A DNA stretch of 64,000 nucleotides. It comes from Natronorubrum bangense. Lineage in GTDB: Archaea > Halobacteriota > Halobacteria > Halobacteriales > Natrialbaceae. Where the stretch lies: contig NZ_CP031306.1 of the NCBI RefSeq assembly GCF_004799645.1, positions 763,668 through 827,667 of the forward strand, in the 5' to 3' direction. The notes below the pieces were generated by a model. The model saw nothing but the letters and a program-made list of their open reading frames with translations. It did no database searches and was not told the DNA's origin. Below, piece by piece: positions 26,997 through 34,781 of this stretch. The translations under genes and the position numbers were made by a program. Numbering within the stretch: position 1 is the first letter of the stretch; each line of letters starts with the position of its first letter.

Positions 26997-27743
26997 ATGG
27001 GTTCACTCGAACAGCGACTGATCGGACTCTTTAGGCGACTCTTTCGGAGCACTATCACGGGCTATCTGACGTTGCTCTTTGGCCTCGCATCGCTCGGGTT
27101 GGTGTTTGGCTATGCATCTGCCTCGATGTATGGCGTCGAACACGGGATTAACCTCATCGCGTACTGGCACATTCCCCTCGCACTGGTCGGTGGGGTTGCA
27201 CTCACGGTCACGTTTGCTGGGTGTGTCCTCTTTCTGGTAACAGGAACCAGATTCTGGGAGCAGCTGGCACACGCCTCCGGAGAAATCGGCTTCATTTTCG
27301 CGACGCTCACGCTGGTCACTGGCAGCGCATGGGGTCGTGTCATCTGGAACACGTGGTGGGACTGGTCCGATATTCGGCTCGTGACATTCCTGTTTGTCTG
27401 GTTTATTTACGCCGGCTATCTGCTCATTTACTCGAGTGCAGGTGGCTCGGGACGAGTGTCACGACTCGCGTCGGTCTACGGCGTCGTCGGGTTTATTACA
27501 GTCCCAATCTCGTATGCGTCGACGCGGCTGTGGACGACTCGACTCCACGCGCCGTCGATCGGTAACCCGGATGCTGAAGCAGCGATTTCGGCGTCCGTCC
27601 TGCTCGTCTCACTCGTTGCGTTCTTGCTGCTCTACGTCTACTTGCTCGGAAGTCGAGTCCGCCTCCACGCGCTCACGACTCGAGTGAGTGAACTGAAAAA
27701 CCGATCACAGACAGAAACGTACAAATCGACGGAAGCGAATTAA
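26997..27743 (+). CDS. ccmC: Haem exporter protein CcmC
   Basis: 248 residues from ATG 26997, the first start that gives a normal N-terminus. Six membrane helices are visible. The tryptophan-rich box reads GSAWGRVIWNTWWDWSDIRL, and histidines flank it in NLIAYWHIPLAL and RLWTTRLHAPSI, matching the two axial haem ligands of CcmC. CcmC presents haem to CcmE on the outside of the membrane. The next gene, a CcmD-like peptide, begins six bases downstream. Confidence 0.92.
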   Translation: MGSLEQRLIGLFRRLFRSTITGYLTLLFGLASLGLVFGYASASMYGVEHGINLIAYWHIPLALVGGVALTVTFAGCVLFLVTGTRFWEQLAHASGEIGFIFATLTLVTGSAWGRVIWNTWWDWSDIRLVTFLFVWFIYAGYLLIYSSAGGSGRVSRLASVYGVVGFITVPISYASTRLWTTRLHAPSIGNPDAEAAISASVLLVSLVAFLLLYVYLLGSRVRLHALTTRVSELKNRSQTETYKSTEAN

Positions 27744-27749
27744 TCACCC

Positions 27750-27893
27750 ATGGACTACCTGTTGTTGGTCGCGTTCGGTTCGATCTTTGCAGCGCTCGTA
27801 ATATACGTCCTGCACCTGCGCAGCCGACTCTCCGAGATTGAACAGCGTCTCGAGGACGTCACCACCAAGTACGACTCGGAGCACGGTGACTGA
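27750..27893 (+). CDS. ccmD: CcmD-like small membrane protein
   Basis: 47 codons with ATG at 27750, six bases after the ccmC stop. One membrane helix (YLLLVAFGSIFAALVIYVLH) is followed by a charged amphipathic stretch (RSRLSEIEQRLEDVTTKY). The size, the one-helix topology with a charged cytoplasmic tail, and the position directly behind ccmC match CcmD, which stabilises the CcmABC-CcmE complex. Because CcmD sequences are barely conserved, the call rests on architecture and context. Confidence 0.75.
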   Translation: MDYLLLVAFGSIFAALVIYVLHLRSRLSEIEQRLEDVTTKYDSEHGD

Positions 27894-28348
27894 GACGGGC
27901 TGCAGTCCCCAGTTCTCGGTGGTCTCACAGCGATGCGAGAAGGATGCCCACGACTTCAGCCGTGGATAACTGACAGGTCGATCTCGATTGCACTGGAACG
28001 AAGCGGTTGCATGAGACCATCGACTGTGCAACATTTTTGACGTCGCCACAGATCCATACGATTGTATCAGAACACAGTGACTGTCAACAGACTGGTATCA
28101 GACACCTTCGGCAACTCCGTCCCCCTGTCTCGTTAGCGTCGAATGTCGAAGCAGTGTGCTTATTTCAATCCAGTCCTGTGGCCAGGAAGCCGACATAAAA
28201 CACTTCCGTTCAGATGGTGTCGTCGACATGATCAACGGTTGCCAGAACAGTCGTACGAACCGTCAACACCACGTTATTGTGGGCTAACAAGCGGTGATCG
28301 GCGTGGAGATTCACAACTATTAGGCTTCCACCCCGCCTCCGTCTGAGT
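27894..28348. other. Intergenic region with IS-end-like hairpin
   Basis: About 455 bases between ccmD and hemE. A hairpin at 27948-27965 (CCACG, loop, CGTGG, in the setting GATGCCCACGACTTCAGCCG) resembles the right ends of haloarchaeal TnpB elements, but no transposase fragment is attached. The remainder holds the hemE promoter; open frames across it show no family likeness. Confidence 0.4.
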
Positions 28349-29353
28349 ATGAAAGATCTCTTCCTTGCGGCGGCCCGGGGCGAACAGACTGAACGGCCGC
28401 CAGTATGGATGATGCGACAGGCCGGGCGATACCTCCCCGAGTACCGTGAACTACGGCAGGACTACACGTTTCTCGAGGCGATCTCGACGCCCGAAGTCGC
28501 TGCGGAAATCTCGCTACAGCCCTGGGAGCGCTTCCAGCCAGACGGAATCGTTATGTACTCAGACATCCTTACGGTGCTCGAGCCGCTTGGCTTTTCCTAT
28601 CATCTCGAGTCTGGCGTCGGGCCGGTCGTCGAAAACCCGGTCGAAACACCCGCTGATACGGAGCGCGACCACGGAGATGTCCGCGAACAGCTCTGGTACG
28701 TCGGGGACCTTATCGAGCGGCTCTCGGCAGAGCTCGGTTCGAAGGCGGCAGTGCTCGGCTTTGCGGGCGGTCCGTTCACCCTCGCAGCATACGTCTGTGA
28801 GGGCCAATCGTCGCGTTCTTTCATGGAGCTTCGGCGACTCCGCGCAGAACATCCAGCGGCGTTCGAACGCCTCCTCCGGGCGTTCACCGACGTGCTTATC
28901 GAGTACGTCACCTATCAAGAAGAGGCAGGTGCGGACGTAATTCAACTGTTCGATACGTACGCTGGACTCCTCTCGCCGGCAGACTACCGGGAGTTCCTGT
29001 TGCCCCTGCACCAAGAAATCCTCAACGCGGTCGATCTCCCAACGATCATGTTTGCTCGCAACCTGAGCGGCAACCTCGACCTCCTCGCCGAGAGCGGTGC
29101 CGATGTCGTCGGATTGGACTGGACAGTCGACATGATACAGGCTCGTGACGAACTCGGCGACATGCCGGTCCAGGGGAATCTCGACCCGGCACTGTTGTAC
29201 GGCGATCCGGAGACGGTCACGGATCGAACCCGCGACATCATCGCCGACGCCGGCGATACTGGACACATCCTCAATCTCGGCCACGGCGTCGATCGAAACA
29301 CGCCCACGGAGAACGTCAAAGCGTTCTTCGAGGCTGCAAAGACGGTCGAGTAA
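28349..29353 (+). CDS. hemE: Uroporphyrinogen decarboxylase HemE
   Basis: 334 residues, full length for UroD. The N-terminal signature RPPVWMMRQAGRYLPEYREL carries the substrate-binding Arg residues. The second signature GFAGGPFTLAAYVCEG is intact, as are VIQLFDTYAGLLSPADYREF and the C-terminal LNLGHGVDRNTPTENV. The enzyme converts uroporphyrinogen III to coproporphyrinogen III in the cytoplasm. Most archaea make haem from sirohaem and lack HemE, so its pairing with HemH and HemY downstream is notable. hemE is convergent with hemH. Confidence 0.95.
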   Translation: MKDLFLAAARGEQTERPPVWMMRQAGRYLPEYRELRQDYTFLEAISTPEVAAEISLQPWERFQPDGIVMYSDILTVLEPLGFSYHLESGVGPVVENPVETPADTERDHGDVREQLWYVGDLIERLSAELGSKAAVLGFAGGPFTLAAYVCEGQSSRSFMELRRLRAEHPAAFERLLRAFTDVLIEYVTYQEEAGADVIQLFDTYAGLLSPADYREFLLPLHQEILNAVDLPTIMFARNLSGNLDLLAESGADVVGLDWTVDMIQARDELGDMPVQGNLDPALLYGDPETVTDRTRDIIADAGDTGHILNLGHGVDRNTPTENVKAFFEAAKTVE

Positions 29354-29417
29354 GCCACGGCGATCAGTTTCTGCTGAAAACGGCGTCGAGTGACTCGGGG
29401 TTACGTCCCGAGCGTGG

Positions 29418-30482
29418 TTACTGCTGGGGTGGCAGTCCGGCGTTGAAACAGTACGTTCCCGGTTCGGAGCGACACTCACACTGGCGAAGCTGGTAGTACG
29501 ACGGCTCAAAGCCTGACAGGAACGGTTCGATGACATCGGACAGGAGCGTCGGGAACCGTGGATCGTCGTGTGGCACGGGCACTCGATATAACTCGAGTCC
29601 GACAGCTTCGGCATCCTCTCGGAGATCAATATCGAGTTCGACGAGCGTTTCAGACTGCTCGTGCATGAAACTCATCGGCTCGATGACGACGCGCTCGGCT
29701 TCGCCCTCGAGTCCTTCGACGACGTCTTCGGTTTCCGGTTCGGTCCACTCGATCCCACGGTTCGTGTGGTTCTGGTAGCCGATTTCGTAATCGTCGATCC
29801 CGATCATACTGGCGATCGTTTCGGCGTGTTCCTCGACGTACTTGTCGTAGCGGCTTCCCTCCTCGAGATACTTCGTCGGCGTCCCGTGTGCGGAGAAGAC
29901 AAATACGGTTTCGGGATCCTGCAGGTCGATCCCTTCGTCCTCAACGAACGTTCTGATCCCCTCGGCTCTGAGACGATTGTAGATCGGCGCTCTGTGCCAG
30001 CCAGTGATCGCAGTAAACTCCGGCTCGTAGCCATCGATCTCGTCGATCGATGCCTCGAGTGCGTCGATCGAGGAGACTGTCGTCGATGGGCCACACAGCG
30101 GGTAGATCGGAACTGCGATGACCGAGTCGAACTCTTCGTCAGCGAGTTCCGCGGCAACGTCCGGAATCAACGGCTCCATAAACTGCATCGCGTGATAGAC
30201 GGTGACGTCGTGTCCACGGTCCGTCAGCGTCGATGACAGCCCTTCCGCCTGTGCAGTCGCCTGCTCCTGGAGCGGCGAGCCACCGATCTCTTCGTACTCT
30301 TCCATCAGACTCGGCAAGCGCCGCTGGGCTAGTTCGCGCGAGCGCTCCCACTCTTCTTCTTCGGTCTCTGCCTCTTCGAGTGAGGCGTTATCGTGAAAGA
30401 TTCGCGTTAGATACTCGAGAACCTCTTCACGTTCCGGAGTGGCCGGTTCACCGAAGTTCAACAAGACAATGCCGATTTCCAT
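29418..30482 (-). CDS. hemH: Ferrochelatase HemH/CpfC
   Basis: 354 residues with the ferrochelatase fold. Visible landmarks are IGIVLLNFGEPATPEREEVL at the N-terminus, AVPIYPLCGPSTTVSS, VFSAHGTPTKYLE with the catalytic His, and PMSFMHEQSETLVELDIDL with the conserved Glu. It inserts iron into protoporphyrin IX or coproporphyrin III. Four cysteines, C130 in YPLCG and C335, C337 and C345 at the C-terminus (QCECRSEPGTYC), recall the one-internal-plus-three-terminal ligand set of [2Fe-2S] ferrochelatases. It follows hemY/hemG on the same strand, 72 bases apart. Confidence 0.94.
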   Translation of the reverse strand: MEIGIVLLNFGEPATPEREEVLEYLTRIFHDNASLEEAETEEEEWERSRELAQRRLPSLMEEYEEIGGSPLQEQATAQAEGLSSTLTDRGHDVTVYHAMQFMEPLIPDVAAELADEEFDSVIAVPIYPLCGPSTTVSSIDALEASIDEIDGYEPEFTAITGWHRAPIYNRLRAEGIRTFVEDEGIDLQDPETVFVFSAHGTPTKYLEEGSRYDKYVEEHAETIASMIGIDDYEIGYQNHTNRGIEWTEPETEDVVEGLEGEAERVVIEPMSFMHEQSETLVELDIDLREDAEAVGLELYRVPVPHDDPRFPTLLSDVIEPFLSGFEPSYYQLRQCECRSEPGTYCFNAGLPPQQ

Positions 30483-30554
30483 ACGAGGGCGTTACGATGC
30501 GAGCGGTATAGATACTTCGAACCCGGCAGTCCGGTCACTACCGCTGGCTGACAG

Positions 30555-31820
30555 TCAGTCGTCGGTGAGTTCTGCCGCGAGTCGGGCTGCGTTTCGGACG
30601 CGCCCAGGTATTCCAGCCCGACCAACAAAATTCGAGCAGAGATGGACTCCGGATGGTAGCTCGAGATCATCCATTGCCGTCCACGACCGATCGTACGCTG
30701 GCATTCCCGGGTTCCACCGATGGACATCGATTGGTGTTGCCGGCGAGCCCGTAATCCGCTCGAACTCGGTTGCAGCGAGCGTTCCAAGCTCGTCGTCGGA
30801 TCGCTCGTTCATTCGAGGATCGCTTCCGGGATCGATATAGCAGGTAAACACCCGATCCCGACCGAGAAAGCTCGCGTTCCAGGTCAAACCGCTGATCTGG
30901 GAATCTGCATGCGAGGGGACCAGCGTTCCGATCCCGTCACCATCGAACGCCGACTCGAGAAACACCATTCCGATCGGGTTATAGTTGAACCGCTGTAGCG
31001 TCGCCTCGAGATCCGAGTCAACGGATGCAAGCAGCTTCGCGCTCGTTTCTGCAGGCGTTGTCAGGATGACTTCATCGACGCGCTCGACGCCAGCATCGGT
31101 GACGAGTTCGAACCCGTCATCGACGTCCAGGATGTCGTTAACAGCAGTCTCGAGAGCGATCGTATCAGCATGGGCATCGTACAGCCTCTGGGACAGTTGC
31201 CCAAGCCCATCTTGGAACGTACAGATCGGTGGCGTCTCGCGTCCGGACAGAACTTTTCGGCCGACCCATAGCAGCACACTCCCGTCGATTCCTGCGTTCT
31301 CGAGTGCCCGACCGAGCGAGTACTCCATCAGCATATCCCGTGTATCAGTGCCGTACAGGCCGCTGTACAGTGGCCCGAGATATCTCCGAGCAGCCTGTCG
31401 GCCAAACTTTCGAACGAGATATTCGTCGACTGTTTCGCCTGGTTTTGCGGGACCAGTAAGCGGCTCTTTGAGAATCCGAAGCTTGCCAAGCGGGCTGAGT
31501 AGATCCGTCGTTACTGCCTCACGGACCGAGAGCGGAACAACACTGAGCTCACCATCGTGATACACGTACAGCGGTTTGGAGTCATCACCCGTTCGAAGCT
31601 GCTCACGGAGGCCGAGCTCGTCGACCATCGATTCGATCTTGGGCGTGAGTCGAAGCCGCTGGGGTCCTAACTCGAGGACGTGTCCGTCGACGTGTCGACT
31701 CCGCATGATCCCGCCCGGCTCCTGGCGCGCTTCGAACGCAACGACGTCGACGTCTCGGTCGGCAAGCGAGTGTACAAGGGACAACCCGGAGATACCGGCC
31801 CCGACGACACCGATTTTCAT
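30555..31820 (-). CDS. hemG: Protoporphyrinogen/coproporphyrinogen oxidase HemG/HemY
   Basis: 421-residue FAD enzyme. The N-terminal dinucleotide fold has VGAGISGLSLVHSLADRD and the GG-motif block EARQEPGGIMRSRHVDGHVL. The middle has PGETVDEYLVRKFGRQAARR and PLYSGLYGTDTRDMLMEYSL, typical of HemY. The C-terminal FAD motif is SGVHLCSNFVGRAGIPG. It oxidises protoporphyrinogen IX or, in the coproporphyrin-dependent branch, coproporphyrinogen III; sequence alone does not decide. Its start faces the palindrome array and the parA gene across 1.6 kb. Confidence 0.93.
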   Translation of the reverse strand: MKIGVVGAGISGLSLVHSLADRDVDVVAFEARQEPGGIMRSRHVDGHVLELGPQRLRLTPKIESMVDELGLREQLRTGDDSKPLYVYHDGELSVVPLSVREAVTTDLLSPLGKLRILKEPLTGPAKPGETVDEYLVRKFGRQAARRYLGPLYSGLYGTDTRDMLMEYSLGRALENAGIDGSVLLWVGRKVLSGRETPPICTFQDGLGQLSQRLYDAHADTIALETAVNDILDVDDGFELVTDAGVERVDEVILTTPAETSAKLLASVDSDLEATLQRFNYNPIGMVFLESAFDGDGIGTLVPSHADSQISGLTWNASFLGRDRVFTCYIDPGSDPRMNERSDDELGTLAATEFERITGSPATPIDVHRWNPGMPAYDRSWTAMDDLELPSGVHLCSNFVGRAGIPGRVRNAARLAAELTDD

Positions 31821-32049
31821 CTTAGGCCACCGCGTGATTCAACATGCTGTTGCTCGCGTCCACCTCGAGTGTCGTTGCGCCGACTCGCATATCCATTAGC
31901 GGGTGTTGCTAACTGAGCGATATAACGGTTCCGTTGTTGTGAACGATGGTGCTCGAAAGCTATGCGCAGACGTGATAGATTGCCATACCGTGGCTTCGCT
32001 GTGTGACGTCTCTCCATTCGTATTGCAGATTGTTGTATTCTATCTAGTA

Positions 32050-33160
32050 CTACATTCTAGAATGTGGCCACAGTGCTTCCCTTCAATCATGTCACTAACT
32101 TCTCTACATCCGGCACATGCATCCCAGTATTGCATGCCAAATGGTTCGAGACCGAATCGCGTAACAGATCTGTGCTCCGCTGTTTGACTGGTCGTTTTGC
32201 TCTTACACTCTTGAATGTAAATACTGTACTACACTTCTATCATGTCACTAATCTCCCTGCATCCGGCACATGCATCCGAGTATTGCTTGCCAAGCAGTTC
32301 GGGATCGAAACCCGCACCAAGTCTATGGTCCGCTGTTCGACGCAGTTCGCCAGTATACTGCCTGTTTTGTCCTTACATTCTTGAATGTAAGTACAGTGCT
32401 ACACTTCTATCATGTCACTAATCCCTCTGCATCCGGCACATGCATTCACGTATTGCTTGCCACGTAGTTCGGGATCGAAATCCGTAACGAGTCTGTGATC
32501 CGCTGTTCGACGTAGCTCGCCAGTATACTGCTCGTTTTGCACTTACATTCTTGAATGTAGGTACAGTGCTGCCCTTCTATCATGTACCAACTTTACTACA
32601 TCTATCACATGCATTCCAGTACTGCATGTCAAGTGTTCGGGATCGAATTCCGAAACAAGTCTGTGTCCGCTGTTTAAATACAGTTCGTCAGTATACTGTT
32701 CGGTTTTCACATTCTTGGATGTGATTACTTTGGATATATGTATTCATGTCATGAATGTCTCTACCTCGTTTACATGCACCAGTGTCATAGCTCAACCATC
32801 TCTGAGTCGCGACGTTTTGATAACGCTGTTTGACGTCGATCTGTTCGGCATAGCTATTTTACTATGCCAACATTTCTATTCCTACATTCTCAGATGTATC
32901 CACAGTGTAGAGATTCAATCATTTCTGGAATTGTACTACTCTCACCACAGGTATTCTGGTACTGCTCCCCAACGAAATCTGGGTCGCGGTGTTACGACTC
33001 TCCGCAGCAAAGATATTACATTCTCAAATGTAGATACATTACGGAAGGTCACTCATGTAGTACATCTCGATCGTTGTGGAGGCAATTCTCCGTGAGCTGT
33101 TCAGCCAGTCGATCGACTCGCGATTCGTACGGACTACTCTGCTTACATTCTGGAATGTAA
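32050..33160. repeat. Array of eight ~18-bp palindromes in degenerate ~170-bp tandem units (putative centromere)
   Basis: The core is TTACATTCTTGAATGTAA or a close variant. Copies are centred near 32058, 32211, 32381, 32551, 32715, 32890, 33024 and 33151; a weak ninth lies near 33314. Spacings are 153, 170, 170, 164, 175, 134 and 127 bases. From 32050 to about 32730 the whole unit is repeated, including TCATGTCACTAA, CATCCGGCACATGCAT and GTTCGGGATCGAA boxes and a second palindrome CAGTATACTG at 32351, 32521 and 32689. There are no plausible genes here. The array sits directly before a ParA-type ATPase, so a partition site, an operator or a replication iteron set are the options; the first is favoured. 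Confidence 0.75.
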
Positions 33161-33409
33161 GTACATTATCCACACTCTGATTCTCGGTGTCTCGAGTACG
33201 AACAGATGTGTTCCAGAGTGCACGTCAGCTAGCTATCTCAAATTTCGCGATCTCGACTCCGGATGACGTTCAACAACGCTAAAGACCGTGACAATACTTC
33301 TCCTTTCACATTCTCTCACGTGCTGCACTTAGTTACTGTTCAGAGATGATAGAATGTGCATACGTATTCTCTTGTCGTAACCTTCCCACAATGATTTCTT
33401 TCCGCTACA

Positions 33410-33417
33410 TTTTATAC
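33410..33417 (+). promoter_or_regulatory. TATA box of the parA operon
   Basis: TTTTATAC lies 24 bases before the parA ATG, predicting a leaderless transcript. It is immediately downstream of the palindrome array, so protein bound to the array could also control this promoter. Confidence 0.55.
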
Positions 33418-33440
33418 TATGGCCGCGTGAACAGTCAGCT

Positions 33441-34319
33441 ATGACTAGCAAACCAGACTCGGCGACGGAACCCCGAGCCGTCGCGGTCAACGTCCTCAAA
33501 GGTGGCTTCGGAAAGTCGACCACCGCAATCAACCTTGCACGAGAACTAGCGGAACGCAACGGCCGTGTTCTCCTCATTGATCTTGACGACAACGGACACA
33601 CCACGTTCAATCTCGGCTACCGCGACCAGTACGAATCCGACAACCACGTTCAACAAGTCCTGCTTGACGGCGAGGATCCGTTGGACCACGTCGTCTCGGT
33701 TACCGATGAGCTTGACCTCTTGCCATCTCATGAAGCACTCGAGGAAGTTGAAACGAATCTGAAATCGGCAATGGCCTCGAGTCAACGTCTCAATCGCAAC
33801 GTCGTCGATCCCCTACTCGGTGACACCTACTCCTACATCGTTATCGATACGCCGGCTAACAGAGGGAAGATCAACGACAACGCGCTGTTCGCGGCGAAGA
33901 ATCTTCTCGTTCCGCTTCGCCCAGAAAGCGGATGGGAATCCGGAATCACACAGACGAACAAACGGCTGATACAGGAAGCGCGGCAGTACTTCGATCTGCA
34001 GTTGCTTGCGCTCGTTCCGACCGACCTCAGCGAACGGCTCGATCAGAGCACTCGTGACCGGAACCTCTTGTATGCGATCAACAGCCGTGACGAACTCGCA
34101 TCGTTTGTCCCGAACTTCGCCCATCTCTCTGCAGCGGATTGGGAAGCGATCGACGATGGCAACTACGATGGCCCCCTCCCAGGTATCCGCCACCGAGCCA
34201 GTATCGACAAAGCACACCGCGCCCGCAAGCCACTGCGCGACTACGATCCAGAGTGTGACCAACTCAAGTGCTATGAAGAACTCGCTCAGATCGTTGAGAA
34301 CGGTGGGGTGAGCCGATAA
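33441..34319 (+). CDS. parA: ParA-family partition ATPase
   Basis: 292 residues. The deviant Walker A box of ParA/Soj proteins is present as KGGFGKSTTAINLARELA, with the A' motif VLLIDLDDNGHTTFNLGY and Walker B YIVIDTPANRGKIND. The protein lacks an N-terminal helix-turn-helix, so it is of the short type, and it carries a C-terminal extension of about 60 residues (GNYDGPLPGIRHRASIDKAH). ParA ATPases bind DNA non-specifically and move or position a partner-centromere complex. The stop overlaps the next start by one base (TAATG). The palindrome array begins about 280 bases upstream. Confidence 0.92.
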   Translation: MTSKPDSATEPRAVAVNVLKGGFGKSTTAINLARELAERNGRVLLIDLDDNGHTTFNLGYRDQYESDNHVQQVLLDGEDPLDHVVSVTDELDLLPSHEALEEVETNLKSAMASSQRLNRNVVDPLLGDTYSYIVIDTPANRGKINDNALFAAKNLLVPLRPESGWESGITQTNKRLIQEARQYFDLQLLALVPTDLSERLDQSTRDRNLLYAINSRDELASFVPNFAHLSAADWEAIDDGNYDGPLPGIRHRASIDKAHRARKPLRDYDPECDQLKCYEELAQIVENGGVSR

Positions 34320-34759
34320 TGCCGTTTGACGATCTCGCCGACGAATCTGACGAAGCCGATCCGGGTGATGAGGCCCTAGACGAACTCGCTGGCACTCTTA
34401 CCGAGGACTCTCCGGCAGATGACGCAGCTGGCACAGACGAGACCGAGGCCGCAACAGAGAAAGATATCGCATCATACGATATACAGTCGGAGCCAGCGTT
34501 TCCGACCGCCAAGACACAGACACAGCATTCGGTTTACTGTCTTCCCGAGACATGGGATACGATCGACGGCGCATCTGGCCTCCTATTCGAAGCCGAAATC
34601 ATGCTCCGGCGTGACGATTACGAAGCCGTGCAGAAACGCGAACTTCACAACGCGTTGCTCCAAGCCGCAGCACAGCAGCTCACTGCTGCAGATATCGCTG
34701 ATGCCTTCGTCGAGACTCGAGAAGATCGAACTTCGGGACCACTCCTCGACGACGAATAG
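34319..34759 (+). CDS. Small acidic partner of ParA, putative centromere-binding adaptor
   Basis: 146 residues, co-translated with parA through a one-base overlap. The N-terminal ~60 residues are very acidic and probably disordered (DDLADESDEADPGDEALDEL). The C-terminal ~85 residues form a compact, mostly helical domain (HSVYCLPETWDTIDGASGLL ... KRELHNALLQAAAQQLTAAD). I recognise no ParB, ribbon-helix-helix or other known adaptor motif. The second gene of a parA operon usually encodes the DNA-binding adaptor, so it may recognise the upstream palindromes; this is inference. An alternative is a regulator of ParA hydrolysis. Confidence 0.7.
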   Translation: MPFDDLADESDEADPGDEALDELAGTLTEDSPADDAAGTDETEAATEKDIASYDIQSEPAFPTAKTQTQHSVYCLPETWDTIDGASGLLFEAEIMLRRDDYEAVQKRELHNALLQAAAQQLTAADIADAFVETREDRTSGPLLDDE

Positions 34760-34781
34760 CAAGCCACCTGCCTGAGGAGAA

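Noticed and set aside
28559..29629. 356-codon minus-strand frame
   Set aside because: It is antisense to hemE, which is unmistakable on the other strand.
32050..33160. CRISPR array
   Set aside because: Repeats are palindromic 18-mers with spacers of 110-155 bases that themselves are repeated, and no cas genes are near.
32050..33440. Replication origin of Orc1/Cdc6 type
   Set aside because: No orc1/cdc6 or rep gene lies nearby and the palindromes do not resemble the ORB consensus; it cannot be excluded as another type of origin.
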